Part shown: in pieces, positions 27,188 to 35,656 of the stretch
Numbering within the stretch: the first letter of the stretch is position 1
How the letters are laid out: every line of letters begins with the position of its first letter
From: Cytophaga aurantiaca DSM 3654
GTDB lineage: Bacteria > Bacteroidota > Bacteroidia > Cytophagales > Cytophagaceae
Assembly: GCF_000379725.1 (NCBI RefSeq)
Contig: NZ_KB903654.1
Location: 121,694-185,693, forward strand
DNA length: 64,000 nucleotides
Direction of reading: 5' to 3'
Position numbers and translations under genes: made by a program
The notes under the pieces: generated by a model
Database searches by the model: none
Told to the model about the DNA's origin: nothing
Seen by the model: the letters and a program-made list of their open reading frames with translations, nothing else

Positions 27188-29676
27188 TTTACTCTTTTAT
27201 ACCACTTATATAGTTCAAACCACAACACACTTAGTATTGCAACAATAACAGATATACATAATTGTCCGATAGATAATGAGCCAAGTTTAAAGAAGGCTGA
27301 AACAATTGGAACATATAATAAAACACATAATAAAATAAAGGTAGCTACGAGAATAAAAACCATCAATCTGTTTTTATAAAATAACGTTCTGAATATGCTA
27401 TAATGCAACGAGCGATTCACAAGTGATAAAATAATATTGGAACACACCAATGTTGCAAATACCATTGACCGTGTTATTTCCTCATTATTACCTTGACTTG
27501 TGGAGTATTGATACATACTCAGCGTACCAATAGTAATCACAAGGCCTTGTACAATGCTTATTAACAATTCATTTATATTCAAAAACGTTTTACCCAATTG
27601 TCGTGGTGGCACATTCATGCTGTTTTTTTCCATAGGTTCATTTTCATAAACGATGGAACAGGTTGGCCCCATAATCAACTCTAGAAAAATCACATGCACC
27701 GGAGTGAAAATTTCAGGATAGATCCAGCCAAGTAATAAAGGTGCTGCAACAGTTAAAATAATAGGTATATGAATCGAAATAATATATTGAATAGCTTTTT
27801 TCAAATTGGTATAGATACGTCTTCCCATAGCTACAGCATCTACCATTTTCCCAAAATCATCATCCGTAAGAATGAGCGAAGACGCTTCCTTAGCTATTTC
27901 TGAGCCCCGTTTGCCCATTGCAATACCAATATTAGCTGCTTTAAGCGCTGGACCATCATTTACACCATCCCCTGTCATACCAACGATATATCCTTGAGCT
28001 TTTAGTCGCTCTACAATACGAAGCTTTAACTCCGGATACATACGTGTAAATATGGAATATTTGCAAACAGCTGAATCGAATTCTGTATCGGATAATGCAA
28101 GTAATGCATCACTATTGATTCCATTATCATACCCTTTAAAATCTGCCTGCTTTGCAATAGCAGCAGTAGTTAACGCATTATCACCCGTTATTATTTTGAT
28201 CTCTATACCCGCATTATAAAGCTTTTCAAACACTGTTGAAATATTTTCCTTCGGAGGATCAATGAAACCAATCAAACCTAAGAACTCAAACGAAATTAAT
28301 TCCTGTTGCTTGGGAAAATCAGCACCTTCAATTCGTGCACGCCCAACTCCCAATACACGTATACCTTTTGAAGCAAAATCGGCTAATTGTTTTAAAATAT
28401 TTTTTTTCTCATCCTCAGCTAATACAGAATACTTCAACAATGCTTCAGGTGCGCCTTTACAAGCTACAATTCTATCTCCTGCTGCATTCTCAAAAACATG
28501 CGTCATCATAGGAGGATTTCCGCCCAATGGATATTCATGAATCATAGAATATGCTTTTCGAACATCTTCTTTTGTAGAATGCTTATACGCATCATGAATT
28601 GCTATCTCCATCGTATCGAAGGGAACAGATTCACTCGCCCACATAGAGGTTGAAATTACAACCTGAGCATCCTCCAAATTAAAGGATTCAGAATTATAAA
28701 CAGTATTTGACTTAAAGGCATAGAGCGTACTCAATGACATTCTATTTTGAGTAATTGTTCCTGTCTTATCCGTACAAAGAACTGTAGCCGAACCTAAAGC
28801 TTCAACAGTTTGAGTTTGTTTCACAATGATACCTACTTTCATCAAGCGCCAGGCACCAAGAGCCATAAAGGTTGCAAAAGCAACTGGTATTTCTTCAGGC
28901 AAAACAGACATTGCAATGGTGAGTCCTTTTAATAAGCTATTTAGTAAGTCTCCTGTTTGATAATACGTATATATCCATATCAGTAAAAATATACTGCTGC
29001 CTATAATTGCCATCCATGTAACAAAAGAATTGATTTGTTTTTCTAATGGTGTTTTTTGAATAGAAATAGCATCAACTGAGGTACCGATTTGCCCAAGTTT
29101 TGTTTGACTACCTATTTGTTTGACTTCAAATACACATTGACCGGAGACAACTAAGGTACCTTGAAACACAGATGAATTGTCATCCGAATCAATTACTTTT
29201 TCTATGGCAAATGATTCCCCCGTTAAAATAGATTCATTAACAGTAAAATCATTTAATTGTTTGATGATTCCATCCGCTTGAATCAACTCTCCTTCTGAAA
29301 CAACCAAATAATCTCCGATAACAATTTCATCTGAAGTAATCTGAACAATTTCATTATTACGAATCACATGCGCATGCGCCTGTGTAAATTCTTTTAAAGC
29401 CTCCAGCGCTTTTCGAGTTGTATTTTCCTGATAAAATGAAATAGCGGACACCAAAACAATTGCCCCCAACATAAACCACCCTTCTGATAATTCGCCCAAT
29501 GAAAAATAAATAATTGTGCAAGCCAAAAGCAATAAAAACATTGGCTCAAAAACCGTTTTTTTAAATATATCCCATATTGGATGATTCGCTTTCTCATCAA
29601 CAATGTGCGCTCCGTGTTGATTTCTGGAAGTCTGAACTTCTTTCGTTGTTAATCCTGTAAATGGATATGGATTCAT
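27184..29676 (-). CDS. Cation-translocating P-type ATPase
   Basis: This 830-residue P-type II-like ATPase has TGES at residues 152-155, the PEEIPVAFATFMALG helix motif at about 260, the phosphorylation site CTDKTGTIT with D303, and MTGDGVNDGPALKAANIGIAMG in the hinge. A cation_ATPase N- and C-domain arrangement with eight to ten membrane segments is visible. The cation-binding helix has PEEIP instead of the PEGLP seen in typical SERCA-like calcium pumps, so the transported cation (calcium, or another) is uncertain. It is upstream of, and translationally coupled to, the GT39 gene, with no known functional link. Confidence 0.9.
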   Translation of the reverse strand: MNPYPFTGLTTKEVQTSRNQHGAHIVDEKANHPIWDIFKKTVFEPMFLLLLACTIIYFSLGELSEGWFMLGAIVLVSAISFYQENTTRKALEALKEFTQAHAHVIRNNEIVQITSDEIVIGDYLVVSEGELIQADGIIKQLNDFTVNESILTGESFAIEKVIDSDDNSSVFQGTLVVSGQCVFEVKQIGSQTKLGQIGTSVDAISIQKTPLEKQINSFVTWMAIIGSSIFLLIWIYTYYQTGDLLNSLLKGLTIAMSVLPEEIPVAFATFMALGAWRLMKVGIIVKQTQTVEALGSATVLCTDKTGTITQNRMSLSTLYAFKSNTVYNSESFNLEDAQVVISTSMWASESVPFDTMEIAIHDAYKHSTKEDVRKAYSMIHEYPLGGNPPMMTHVFENAAGDRIVACKGAPEALLKYSVLAEDEKKNILKQLADFASKGIRVLGVGRARIEGADFPKQQELISFEFLGLIGFIDPPKENISTVFEKLYNAGIEIKIITGDNALTTAAIAKQADFKGYDNGINSDALLALSDTEFDSAVCKYSIFTRMYPELKLRIVERLKAQGYIVGMTGDGVNDGPALKAANIGIAMGKRGSEIAKEASSLILTDDDFGKMVDAVAMGRRIYTNLKKAIQYIISIHIPIILTVAAPLLLGWIYPEIFTPVHVIFLELIMGPTCSIVYENEPMEKNSMNVPPRQLGKTFLNINELLISIVQGLVITIGTLSMYQYSTSQGNNEEITRSMVFATLVCSNIILSLVNRSLHYSIFRTLFYKNRLMVFILVATFILLCVLLYVPIVSAFFKLGSLSIGQLCISVIVAILSVLWFELYKWYKRVK

Positions 29677-29824
29677 ATGGTAGATACTTCTTGGCTTAAT
29701 CGTATTTCAGCCCTTATTCAAACAAGTTAACATATTGTATCATAAAAAATAAAAAAGTTTGGTAGAACATCTATGGTAATTATTTTAGCTTTAGTATATT
29801 TCTAACTATTTTAATGTATTTCAT

Positions 29825-30328
29825 ATGCATACCTTTAAAGCTATTATTGAGAAATTTGAAAAGAATGGTGAAAAAACGGGTTGGAGTTTTATCTATATTC
29901 CTATTGATATTTCAGAAGCGATGCAACCCAGCAACAGAAAAGGTTTTCGGGTGAAAGGCACATTAGATAAATTTCCGATTGAAGGCATAGCTCTTCTTCC
30001 TATGGGAGACGGTGAATTTATAATGCCCATCAACGCTTCCATGCGTAAAGGAACACACAAGGCTATGGGCGGCACATTAACCGTGCGGATTGAATTTGAT
30101 CCGAAAGAATATGAATTGAATTCGGATTTTGTTTTGTGTCTTGAAGATGATCCAACTGCGTATGAGTATTATAAAAGTCTTACAAAATCACATCAGAATT
30201 ATTTTTCAAAATGGATCGATGCTGCCAAAACAGAAGTAACAAAATCGAAACGCATCACGCAATCTATACAGGCGTTGGGAATGGGATTGGGATATTCAGA
30301 GATGATGCGGATGAATAAAGGGAATTAG
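29825..30328 (+). CDS. DUF1905/YdeI-type (OmdA-like) protein
   Basis: This 167-residue cytosolic protein has an N-terminal DUF1905 domain (about residues 1-100: GWSFIYIPIDISEAM, KGFRVKGTLDKFPIEG, GEFIMPINASMRKG) that forms a small beta barrel. A C-terminal YdeI/OmdA-type helical segment follows (about 115-165: DPTAYEYYKSLTKSHQNYFS, SKRITQSIQALGMG). Family members have been linked to bacteriocin or beta-lactam tolerance in E. coli, but the mechanism is unclear, so the function here is open. It is divergent from the P-type ATPase and followed by an AT-rich inverted repeat. Confidence 0.85.
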   Translation: MHTFKAIIEKFEKNGEKTGWSFIYIPIDISEAMQPSNRKGFRVKGTLDKFPIEGIALLPMGDGEFIMPINASMRKGTHKAMGGTLTVRIEFDPKEYELNSDFVLCLEDDPTAYEYYKSLTKSHQNYFSKWIDAAKTEVTKSKRITQSIQALGMGLGYSEMMRMNKGN

Positions 30329-30450
30329 GTTTTAAGTAATAAGTTTTAAGTTCTAAGATGAAATCTTTTACATTTTACGATATCGCATTTAAAAAAAAGT
30401 GTTAAGTCCGTTTCCAAACTTAACACTTAAAACTTATTACTTAAAACCTA
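30326..30450. repeat. Inverted repeat of 26-bp TTTTAAGTAATAAG-family arms with internal terminator
   Basis: Arms 30326-30351 and 30425-30450 are perfect reverse complements (TAGGTTTTAAGTAATAAG plus 8 more bases). Inside is a second stem, GTGTTAAGT with ACTTAACAC (about 30399-30427), next to an A8 run. This looks like a terminator for the convergent minus-strand gene. The same AT-rich words occur in at least four other intergenic regions of the window. Confidence 0.75.
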
Positions 30451-30453
30451 CAA

Positions 30454-31428
30454 TTACCATCCCAGCAAATATGCAAAGATCAATGGCACTACAATCGTAG
30501 CATCAGACTCTACAATAAACTTCGGTGTATGAATATCTAGTTTACCCCAGGTAATTTTTTCGTTTGGTACTGCTCCTGAATACGAACCGTATGATGTTGT
30601 TGAATCAGAAACCTGGCAGAAATAACTCCAGAATGGAATGTTTTCCATTTCCATATCCTGATACAACATTGGTACCACACAGATCGGGAAATCACCTGCA
30701 ATACCACCACCTACTTGAAAGAAACCAACACCTTTACCTTCAGAATTCTTTACATACCAATCAGACAACCACATCATGTATTCAATACCAGACTTCGTCA
30801 TAGTTGGTTTGAATGTACCTTTGATGCAGTATGAAGCAAAGATATTACCCATGGTAGAATCTTCCCAACCCGGAACAATGATCGGAAGGTTTTTCTCTGC
30901 TGCTGCAAGCATCCAGGAATTCTTCGGATCAATTTCATAATATTGTTCAAGCTCTTTACTCAACAACATTTTGTACATGAATTCATGCGGGAAATAACGT
31001 TCGCCGGATTTGTCTGCGTCGTCCCAAACTTTAAATAAATGCTTTTGTAATCTTCTGAAAGCTTCTTCTTCAGGAATACATGTATCTGTAACACGGTTGT
31101 AGTGGTTCTCTAACAGATCCCACTCATCCTGCGGACTTAAATCTCTGTAATTCGGTACACGCTTGTAGTGTGAGTGCGCAACCAGATTCATAATATCCTC
31201 TTCCAGGTTAGCACCTGTACATGAAATAATCTGTACTTTATCCTGACGGATCATTTCTGCTAATGATTTACCCAATTCCGCCGTACTCATAGCACCGGCA
31301 AGCGTAATCATCATTTTTCCACCCTCTAATAAGTGCGTTTCATATCCTTTTGCTGCATCTACCAAAGCGGCAGAGTTAAAGTGCAAATAATGCTCTTGAA
31401 TAAACTGAGAAATAGGTCCCTTTGACAT
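30454..31428 (-). CDS. Deoxyhypusine-synthase-family enzyme
   Basis: This 324-residue protein belongs to the deoxyhypusine synthase family, which moves the aminobutyl group of spermidine to an amine acceptor using NAD. The catalytic-lysine region is conserved, TTSYGSYSGAVPNEKITWGK, with the lysine at residue 296 by count, in the same WGK setting as human Lys329. HVNIP-type variants are absent. The N-terminal half carries the NAD-fold features (TLAGAMSTAELGKSLAEM, IISCTGANLEEDIMN). Bacteria lack eIF5A, so the acceptor must differ. Family members in bacteria include homospermidine synthase, making a polyamine role plausible. No polyamine gene is adjacent. It is monocistronic, between repeats on both sides. 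Confidence 0.88.
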   Translation of the reverse strand: MSKGPISQFIQEHYLHFNSAALVDAAKGYETHLLEGGKMMITLAGAMSTAELGKSLAEMIRQDKVQIISCTGANLEEDIMNLVAHSHYKRVPNYRDLSPQDEWDLLENHYNRVTDTCIPEEEAFRRLQKHLFKVWDDADKSGERYFPHEFMYKMLLSKELEQYYEIDPKNSWMLAAAEKNLPIIVPGWEDSTMGNIFASYCIKGTFKPTMTKSGIEYMMWLSDWYVKNSEGKGVGFFQVGGGIAGDFPICVVPMLYQDMEMENIPFWSYFCQVSDSTTSYGSYSGAVPNEKITWGKLDIHTPKFIVESDATIVVPLIFAYLLGW

Positions 31429-31545
31429 ATTTTATTGAATGTTAAATAGAATTATAGCCTGCAAGTTACATCATTCTGATGAAAACTTATAAACCTGAGC
31501 CAAATCCGATATTATTTAATTATTAACCCTTGAAAATGAGAAAAC

Positions 31546-31737
31546 TGTCTGAATTTGGATTTGTTTGATTGATTGGAAAGTTTGGATTTAGTGGTTCTTG
31601 TTTTGTCTTTCAATCAAGGTCAGAACCAACTTGTTTTAACACTTAAAATTTAAAGATTTAGTGCTTTATAGCTTAATAATTAAAAAGCTACCTTAATCCA
31701 AATTTGCCAATCAATCAAACAAATCCAAATTCAGACA
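31546..31737. repeat. MITE-like element with 43-bp terminal inverted repeats
   Basis: The arms 31546-31588 and 31695-31737 are reverse complements with about 41 of 43 positions matching (left arm begins TGTCTGAATTTGGATTTGTT). The 106-bp interior is AT-rich and holds no ORF of note, so the whole is a 192-bp non-coding inverted-repeat element. It lies in the 418-bp gap between the deoxyhypusine-synthase-like gene and the next gene. No transposase is nearby and no clear target-site duplication was identified. Confidence 0.75.
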
Positions 31738-31846
31738 AATTGTTGAGAATTAATTCATAACTCATAAATCATAATTTATAATTCCCTGCCTCTTTTTTGT
31801 AATTTGTAGTTAATAATATTCACCACTTGATTTAGCAGGAGCATTT

Positions 31847-32488
31847 ATGGCAGAAGCAATTAATCCCGGAAACTGGAAAGACATATTTTCAGATACATTA
31901 TATATCATTAATGATCCGAATGCAATTGCAGCAACACCCGTTCAGGCTGCATCAACTACTTCTGTAGAGATGCCGAAAGCCGTTGAAGCACCTAAAGAAA
32001 CAGTTGTAACCACAGCAACTCCAAGTATTCCGAAATCGCCTTCGATTCCTGCTTCCCCATCGTTAACAGCGGTTAAAGAAGAAATTTCATCTAAAGCACC
32101 GGAAGCTCCAGCTTTAAAGCCAACAGGGAAATATAGCAATGGTATTTTAATCTTGATGCATGTATCATACTCAATGACTTCTGCACAACAGGAAATGTTG
32201 GGTAAGATCGTTAAAGCGGTGCAGCTGGATTACAACGACTGCGGTGTTTTGCTCGTCTCCACTCCTGTTTCATTGACCCACATAGAAACATTAAAGCCAC
32301 GTATTATCCTATCTTTCGGCTTACCGACAGATGCCTTTACGCCTCGCCTTTCAAAAGATCTATACGCGATACAAAAACATAATAACACAATTATTTTATT
32401 AGCAGATGCATTAGCTAAACTGGAAACAACTGTTGCATTAAAGGCTAGTTTGTGGAATGCAATGAAAGAGATGTTTGGGATAAAATAA
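31847..32488 (+). CDS. Hypothetical protein with Pro/Ala-rich N-terminal linker
   Basis: I do not recognise this 213-residue protein. Residues about 25-95 are a low-complexity stretch rich in Ala, Thr, Ser, Pro and Val (for example PSIPKSPSIPASPSLTAVKE), likely disordered. The C-terminal domain (about 98-213) is a predicted alpha/beta unit: GILILMHVSYSMTSAQQEML, AVQLDYNDCGVLLVSTPVSL and RIILSFGLPTDAF. The layout of a flexible tether plus a small alpha/beta domain resembles replisome accessory subunits such as HolD-like proteins, but that is speculation. It is transcribed alone and followed by a hairpin. Confidence 0.7.
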   Translation: MAEAINPGNWKDIFSDTLYIINDPNAIAATPVQAASTTSVEMPKAVEAPKETVVTTATPSIPKSPSIPASPSLTAVKEEISSKAPEAPALKPTGKYSNGILILMHVSYSMTSAQQEMLGKIVKAVQLDYNDCGVLLVSTPVSLTHIETLKPRIILSFGLPTDAFTPRLSKDLYAIQKHNNTIILLADALAKLETTVALKASLWNAMKEMFGIK

Positions 32489-32491
32489 AGA

Positions 32492-32525
32492 AGCAATAAA
32501 CATATATCCGTATATGCTTATTGCT
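32492..32525 (+). terminator. Possible terminator hairpin
   Basis: AGCAATAA and TTATTGCT with inner CATATA/TATATG form a stem of about 14 bp that begins 4 bases after the stop of the upstream gene. The T-run is weak. Confidence 0.6.
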
Positions 32526-32576
32526 CTATAAAATTCGGTATTATATTAAGTATTGTGCATTTCCCTTTCGGGAAAC

Positions 32577-32786
32577 TTATGCAACGGCAAATACTTTTGT
32601 GCCAATGCTAACACGAGCTGCAGATTCCAGATCCATCTTATAATGCACAACAATCGCGCTGGTATATCTTCTTATTATTGGCAAAATTTCATTTAAACGT
32701 TCTTTATTATTGCTGTTCATTAGTATTTCGATAAAGGATTCGTTTGTCCATTTAACTAATTTTAATTCTTTTTCTACTTGTTCCAT
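32577..32786 (-). CDS. 69-residue hypothetical protein, paralogue 1
   Basis: This small acidic/basic mixed protein of 69 residues is clearly related to the one encoded at 34172-34381. Shared elements are ME-x-[VI]-EK-x-LK, W-x-x-ES-x-I-x-IL-x-NSNNK, and LP-x-[IF]-RRYT-x-AI (this copy: NSNNKERLNEILPIIRRYT). The C-terminus is a short VSIGTKVFAVA segment. It is predicted mostly helical. I know no named family. It lies opposite to the Crp-family gene, with 231 bases between the starts. The existence of two diverged copies (about half identical) in one locus is strong evidence that the frame is coding. Confidence 0.8.
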   Translation of the reverse strand: MEQVEKELKLVKWTNESFIEILMNSNNKERLNEILPIIRRYTSAIVVHYKMDLESAARVSIGTKVFAVA

Positions 32787-33017
32787 AACTGTTCAATTTA
32801 GGGGTTAAAAGTTAAGATTGAAATATGTATTAAATTATCTTTTGTTAATGCGAACGCTAAGATATTAACGCCTTTCATTGCCCACGGTTGTTGATCTATA
32901 TATTAATTTATCAACCATTTAACAGATAATACTACACACTGATTACAGGAATTGAATTTGATTCTGTAACTTTCATAACTGGTATTTAAAATACATTTAT
33001 TGTAAATACATTTCACA

Positions 33018-33593
33018 ATGCAGAATCAACTAGCTGCTCATATTCGCAGATTTATTGACATCACAGATGAAGAAGCATTTCAGATACATACTTTTTTTGA
33101 AAGCGAAAAAGTAAAGAAGAAAGTAAATCTCCTGCATACACCAGAAGTTTGCAAACACAATTACTTTGTGTTAAAAGGTTGTCTGCGCTTATTTTTTATC
33201 GATGACAAAGGTGTTGAACAAACAACACAGTTTGCTATTGAAAATTGGTGGCTCAGCGATTATATGTCTTTTCAGAATCAATTGCCGGGCGATTTCTACA
33301 TTCAGGCTGTAGAACATACAGAACTATTACGAATTTCTTACACGGCACAGGAAAAGTTACTCACAGAAGTTCCAAAGATGGAACGTTATTTCCGGCTTGT
33401 ATATCAGAAAGCAGCTGCTGCAGCGCAGCTTCGTTCCAAGTATCAGCATACCTTTTCAAAAGAAGAACAGTTTTTAAATTTTCGCAATAAATTCCCGGAG
33501 TTTATTCAGCGCATACCACAATATCTGTTAGCATCCTATTTAGGATTCACTCCGGAATATTTAAGTGAAATTCGTAAAAAAAATATTTCTTAA
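33018..33593 (+). CDS. Crp/Fnr-family transcriptional regulator
   Basis: This 191-residue protein carries a cyclic-nucleotide-binding-like sensor domain (about residues 20-140: [42 protein letters not shown], and [17 protein letters not shown]). The C-terminal HTH is divergent ([24 protein letters not shown]), matching the FixK/Crp-like group common in Bacteroidota. The PhoU-like cAMP-binding arginine is not evident, so the ligand is unknown. It sits 64 bases before an AhpD-like gene on the same strand, which it may regulate. Confidence 0.9.
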   Translation: MQNQLAAHIRRFIDITDEEAFQIHTFFESEKVKKKVNLLHTPEVCKHNYFVLKGCLRLFFIDDKGVEQTTQFAIENWWLSDYMSFQNQLPGDFYIQAVEHTELLRISYTAQEKLLTEVPKMERYFRLVYQKAAAAAQLRSKYQHTFSKEEQFLNFRNKFPEFIQRIPQYLLASYLGFTPEYLSEIRKKNIS

Positions 33594-33657
33594 ACCAGTT
33601 TAAGTTTTTTCAATAACCCATCTTTTAGTTTTGTTCCATACAAAAACAAAACACATT

Positions 33658-34095
33658 ATGGAAAAGAGATTAAATCTGGGAGCATTGCAGCCAAAGGGAT
33701 ATAAAGCAATGGTCGGGCTTGAAGCCTATCTTCAAACAAGCGAACTTAGCAAGAGCCATATCAATCTGATCAAAACGCGCGCTTCACAGATCAATGGTTG
33801 CGCCTATTGTCTGGATATGCATACTAAAGAATCGATCCAAAACGGTGAAACATTGCAGCGTTTATTTGTATTAGCAGCTTGGAAGGAAACAGATCTGTTT
33901 ACCGAAGAAGAGAAAGCAATCCTTGGTTTAACCGAAGAAATTACGGTGATCCATCAGCATGGAGTTTCGGATGCTGTATATAAAAAGGCTGTGGAGCTAT
34001 TTGGGGAAAATTATGTTGCCCAAATAATTATGGCTGTTGTGGCAATCAATGGCTGGAACAGAATTGCGGTAGCAACACATTTGCAAATTGATTAA
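33658..34095 (+). CDS. AhpD-like (carboxymuconolactone decarboxylase) family protein
   Basis: This 145-residue protein of the CMD/AhpD family has the redox-active CxxC motif with the adjacent His: NGCAYCLDMHTKES. Such proteins reduce peroxides or act as small thiol oxidoreductases in the cytosol. ATG 33658 was chosen over the longer frame at 33631 because the N-terminus EKRLNLGALQPKGYKAMVGL matches the family start. It follows the Crp-family regulator by 64 bases, a common pairing in which the regulator controls the CMD gene. A strong 18-bp hairpin follows. Confidence 0.9.
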   Translation: MEKRLNLGALQPKGYKAMVGLEAYLQTSELSKSHINLIKTRASQINGCAYCLDMHTKESIQNGETLQRLFVLAAWKETDLFTEEEKAILGLTEEITVIHQHGVSDAVYKKAVELFGENYVAQIIMAVVAINGWNRIAVATHLQID

Positions 34096-34100
34096 AACTT

Positions 34101-34147
34101 CTACACCCCATTTGCATTCATGGTATATAAATGCAAATGGGGTGTAG
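34101..34147. terminator. Terminator, 18-bp perfect stem
   Basis: CTACACCCCATTTGCATT (34101-34118) pairs exactly with 34130-34147. It follows the AhpD-like gene and precedes the convergent paralogue-2 stop. Confidence 0.85.
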
Positions 34148-34171
34148 AGATCGTTAATAAGGTAATGTTTG

Positions 34172-34381
34172 TTATGCCAGGGAAATCGTATTCTTTCCTA
34201 TACTGATCATGGCTCTGTTGGCAAGCCCTTCCTGATAATTTATAATGATTGCATCTGTGTATCTCCTAAACAGAGGTAGAAATTCTTTTAACATACTTTT
34301 ATTATTACTGTTTAAAAGAATACGAATTGTTGACTCTTCGTTCCAGTTATAAGCTTTAAGTGTTTTTTCAATTTCTTCCAT
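34172..34381 (-). CDS. 69-residue hypothetical protein, paralogue 2
   Basis: This second copy of the 69-residue family is at 34172-34381 and reads from the minus strand. Conserved positions relative to the copy at 32577-32786 include NSNNK at about residues 26-30 and RRYTDAIIINY near residue 40. It has W13 and a C-terminal MISIGKNTISLA. Both copies share the same length, orientation and ordering of elements, and both have a similar upstream word (ATACATTTCAA-like). The two genes flank the Crp-family and AhpD-like genes on the other strand. Function unknown. Confidence 0.8.
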   Translation of the reverse strand: MEEIEKTLKAYNWNEESTIRILLNSNNKSMLKEFLPLFRRYTDAIIINYQEGLANRAMISIGKNTISLA

Positions 34382-34526
34382 AGTCTCTAGTCGTTTAGTT
34401 GTTACATGCAGCTGCGTAGTAAAGTTTAAAATTTGAAATGTATTGGGTCTCAGTAGTGTGTAACGGGAACAATGCTTATAGAGTTGTAAAAAATCAAAAA
34501 AAATTTAGGTAGTCTATAAAAAAACA

Positions 34527-34590
34527 CTATAAAGCAGAAAAGTCCTCCGTCCCGATCGGGATCGGGACGGAGGACTTTTCTGCTTTATAG
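34527..34590. terminator. Very long terminator, 30-bp perfect stem
   Basis: Arms 34527-34556 and 34561-34590 are exact reverse complements with a 4-nt loop. The stem includes AAGTCCTCCGTCCCGAT and its complement. It ends 11 bases before the thioesterase stop (minus strand), which it probably terminates. Confidence 0.88.
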
Positions 34591-34601
34591 AATGGAAAGA
34601 A

Positions 34602-35036
34602 TTAATGCGTTTTGATCTGTGTATTAATCAGGTTTGAGCTGGCACGACCTACCAGCTTTCCGTCCGGAAGTGCTAAGGTGGCATGCACATTTATGATGCT
34701 CTTGCCCTGGCGGATGACTTCCGCCGTACAGGTCAACACATCTCCGATCTGTGCAGGTCTCAGGTAATCTACGTTCAGCGTTACAGTTGCATAGAAGAAT
34801 TCATCAGCAGAGATCAGACAAACGGTACCACAGAGATCATCCAGAATGGTAGCAACGATGCCACCATGAATTGTTTTCATCATATTGGTCATATCTGCTC
34901 TTACCGGTACTGTCACTATGATCTTTCCGTTTTCGGCAAGCACAGGGGTCATTTGAAGCCAATTGCTGATCGCTGACGGACTATCGTGAACTACTTTACC
35001 GATTCGGTTCTGGATGTATTCTAAGCGCGGATTCAT
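34602..35036 (-). CDS. PaaI-like hotdog thioesterase
   Basis: This 144-residue hotdog-fold thioesterase of the PaaI/YbdB-like group hydrolyses acyl- or aroyl-CoA. The family motif is seen in MMKTIHGGIVATILDDLCGTV, where HGG and the downstream Asp of the helix are the typical active-site elements, and FYATVTLNVDYLRPAQIGD follows. Length is normal. It stands alone between the long terminator and the tRNA-Cys region. The start at 35036 precedes NPRLEYIQNRIG. Confidence 0.9.
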   Translation of the reverse strand: MNPRLEYIQNRIGKVVHDSPSAISNWLQMTPVLAENGKIIVTVPVRADMTNMMKTIHGGIVATILDDLCGTVCLISADEFFYATVTLNVDYLRPAQIGDVLTCTAEVIRQGKSIINVHATLALPDGKLVGRASSNLINTQIKTH

Positions 35037-35136
35037 AGCTCAAATGAAATGTATATAGGTTAATTGTACTACAATATATTGAAAAATGTTTCAAACCGGG
35101 CTTAGACGTGAGTTTTTCAGGTTTTATACAAATAAA

Positions 35137-35177
35137 AAAGTCTCCCGTTCCGATAGCTATCGGGATCAGGAGACTTT
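35137..35177 (-). terminator. Terminator of the tRNA-Cys gene
   Basis: On the minus strand AAAGTCTCC pairs with GGAGACTTT around an internal CCGATAGCTATCGG palindrome (35150-35163), followed by a run of six T. It starts 3 bases after the tRNA 3' end. Confidence 0.85.
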
Positions 35178-35180
35178 ACG

Positions 35181-35251
35181 AGGTTTCGACCAGATTCGAA
35201 CTGGTGTAGAAGGTTTTGCAGACCTCTGCCTAGCCACTCGGCCACGAAACC
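35181..35251 (-). tRNA. tRNA-Cys (anticodon GCA)
   Basis: The minus strand folds as a tRNA. The acceptor stem is GGTTTCG/CGAAACC, the D arm GCCGAGTGGCTAGGC, and the anticodon stem GAGGT/ACCTT with loop CTGCAAA, so the anticodon is GCA. The T arm is ACCAG-TTCGAAT-CTGGT. The discriminator base is U, as is typical for tRNA-Cys. No CCA is encoded, so it would be added after processing. A TAnnTTTG promoter box lies just upstream. Confidence 0.95.
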
Positions 35252-35266
35252 CTTTATTGAGGTTTG

Positions 35267-35274
35267 CAAAGTTA
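35267..35274 (-). promoter_or_regulatory. Putative -7 box of tRNA-Cys
   Basis: On the minus strand TAACTTTG matches TAnnTTTG and lies 15 bases before the tRNA 5' end. The -33 region reads CTTTC, a partial match. Confidence 0.55.
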
Positions 35275-35656
35275 TAAAAAACGGACGAAGAAGAAAGGCT
35301 TTTGCAAAAGAATTTTATAATCCCATCATTAATCACTTACTATCAAAATATTAGAGAAGTTATAACTTGATTAAGCTTGAAGGGTGATTAAGTCTTTATG
35401 TCTAAATGAATAGTATGTTTCATAACTATGCTTTTTAACATAATAAAATACCGCACATACACTTTTCAATAACACTCTTTTCATATTTCAAAACAATACA
35501 TAATGATCCTAATCACACACATCAATGACCTCGTACTTGTGGTATTATATAATTGTTAATACATCTCATTTTTAATGAAATACTCAGAGAATACTCAGAA
35601 TCTAAAGATACTTTTCAAAATAACTGTTGCAACAATTATTTTACCTAACCTATCAA

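Noticed and set aside
35086..35277. Open frame of 63 codons on the plus strand
   Set aside because: It runs across the tRNA-Cys terminator and the tRNA gene and has no protein features.
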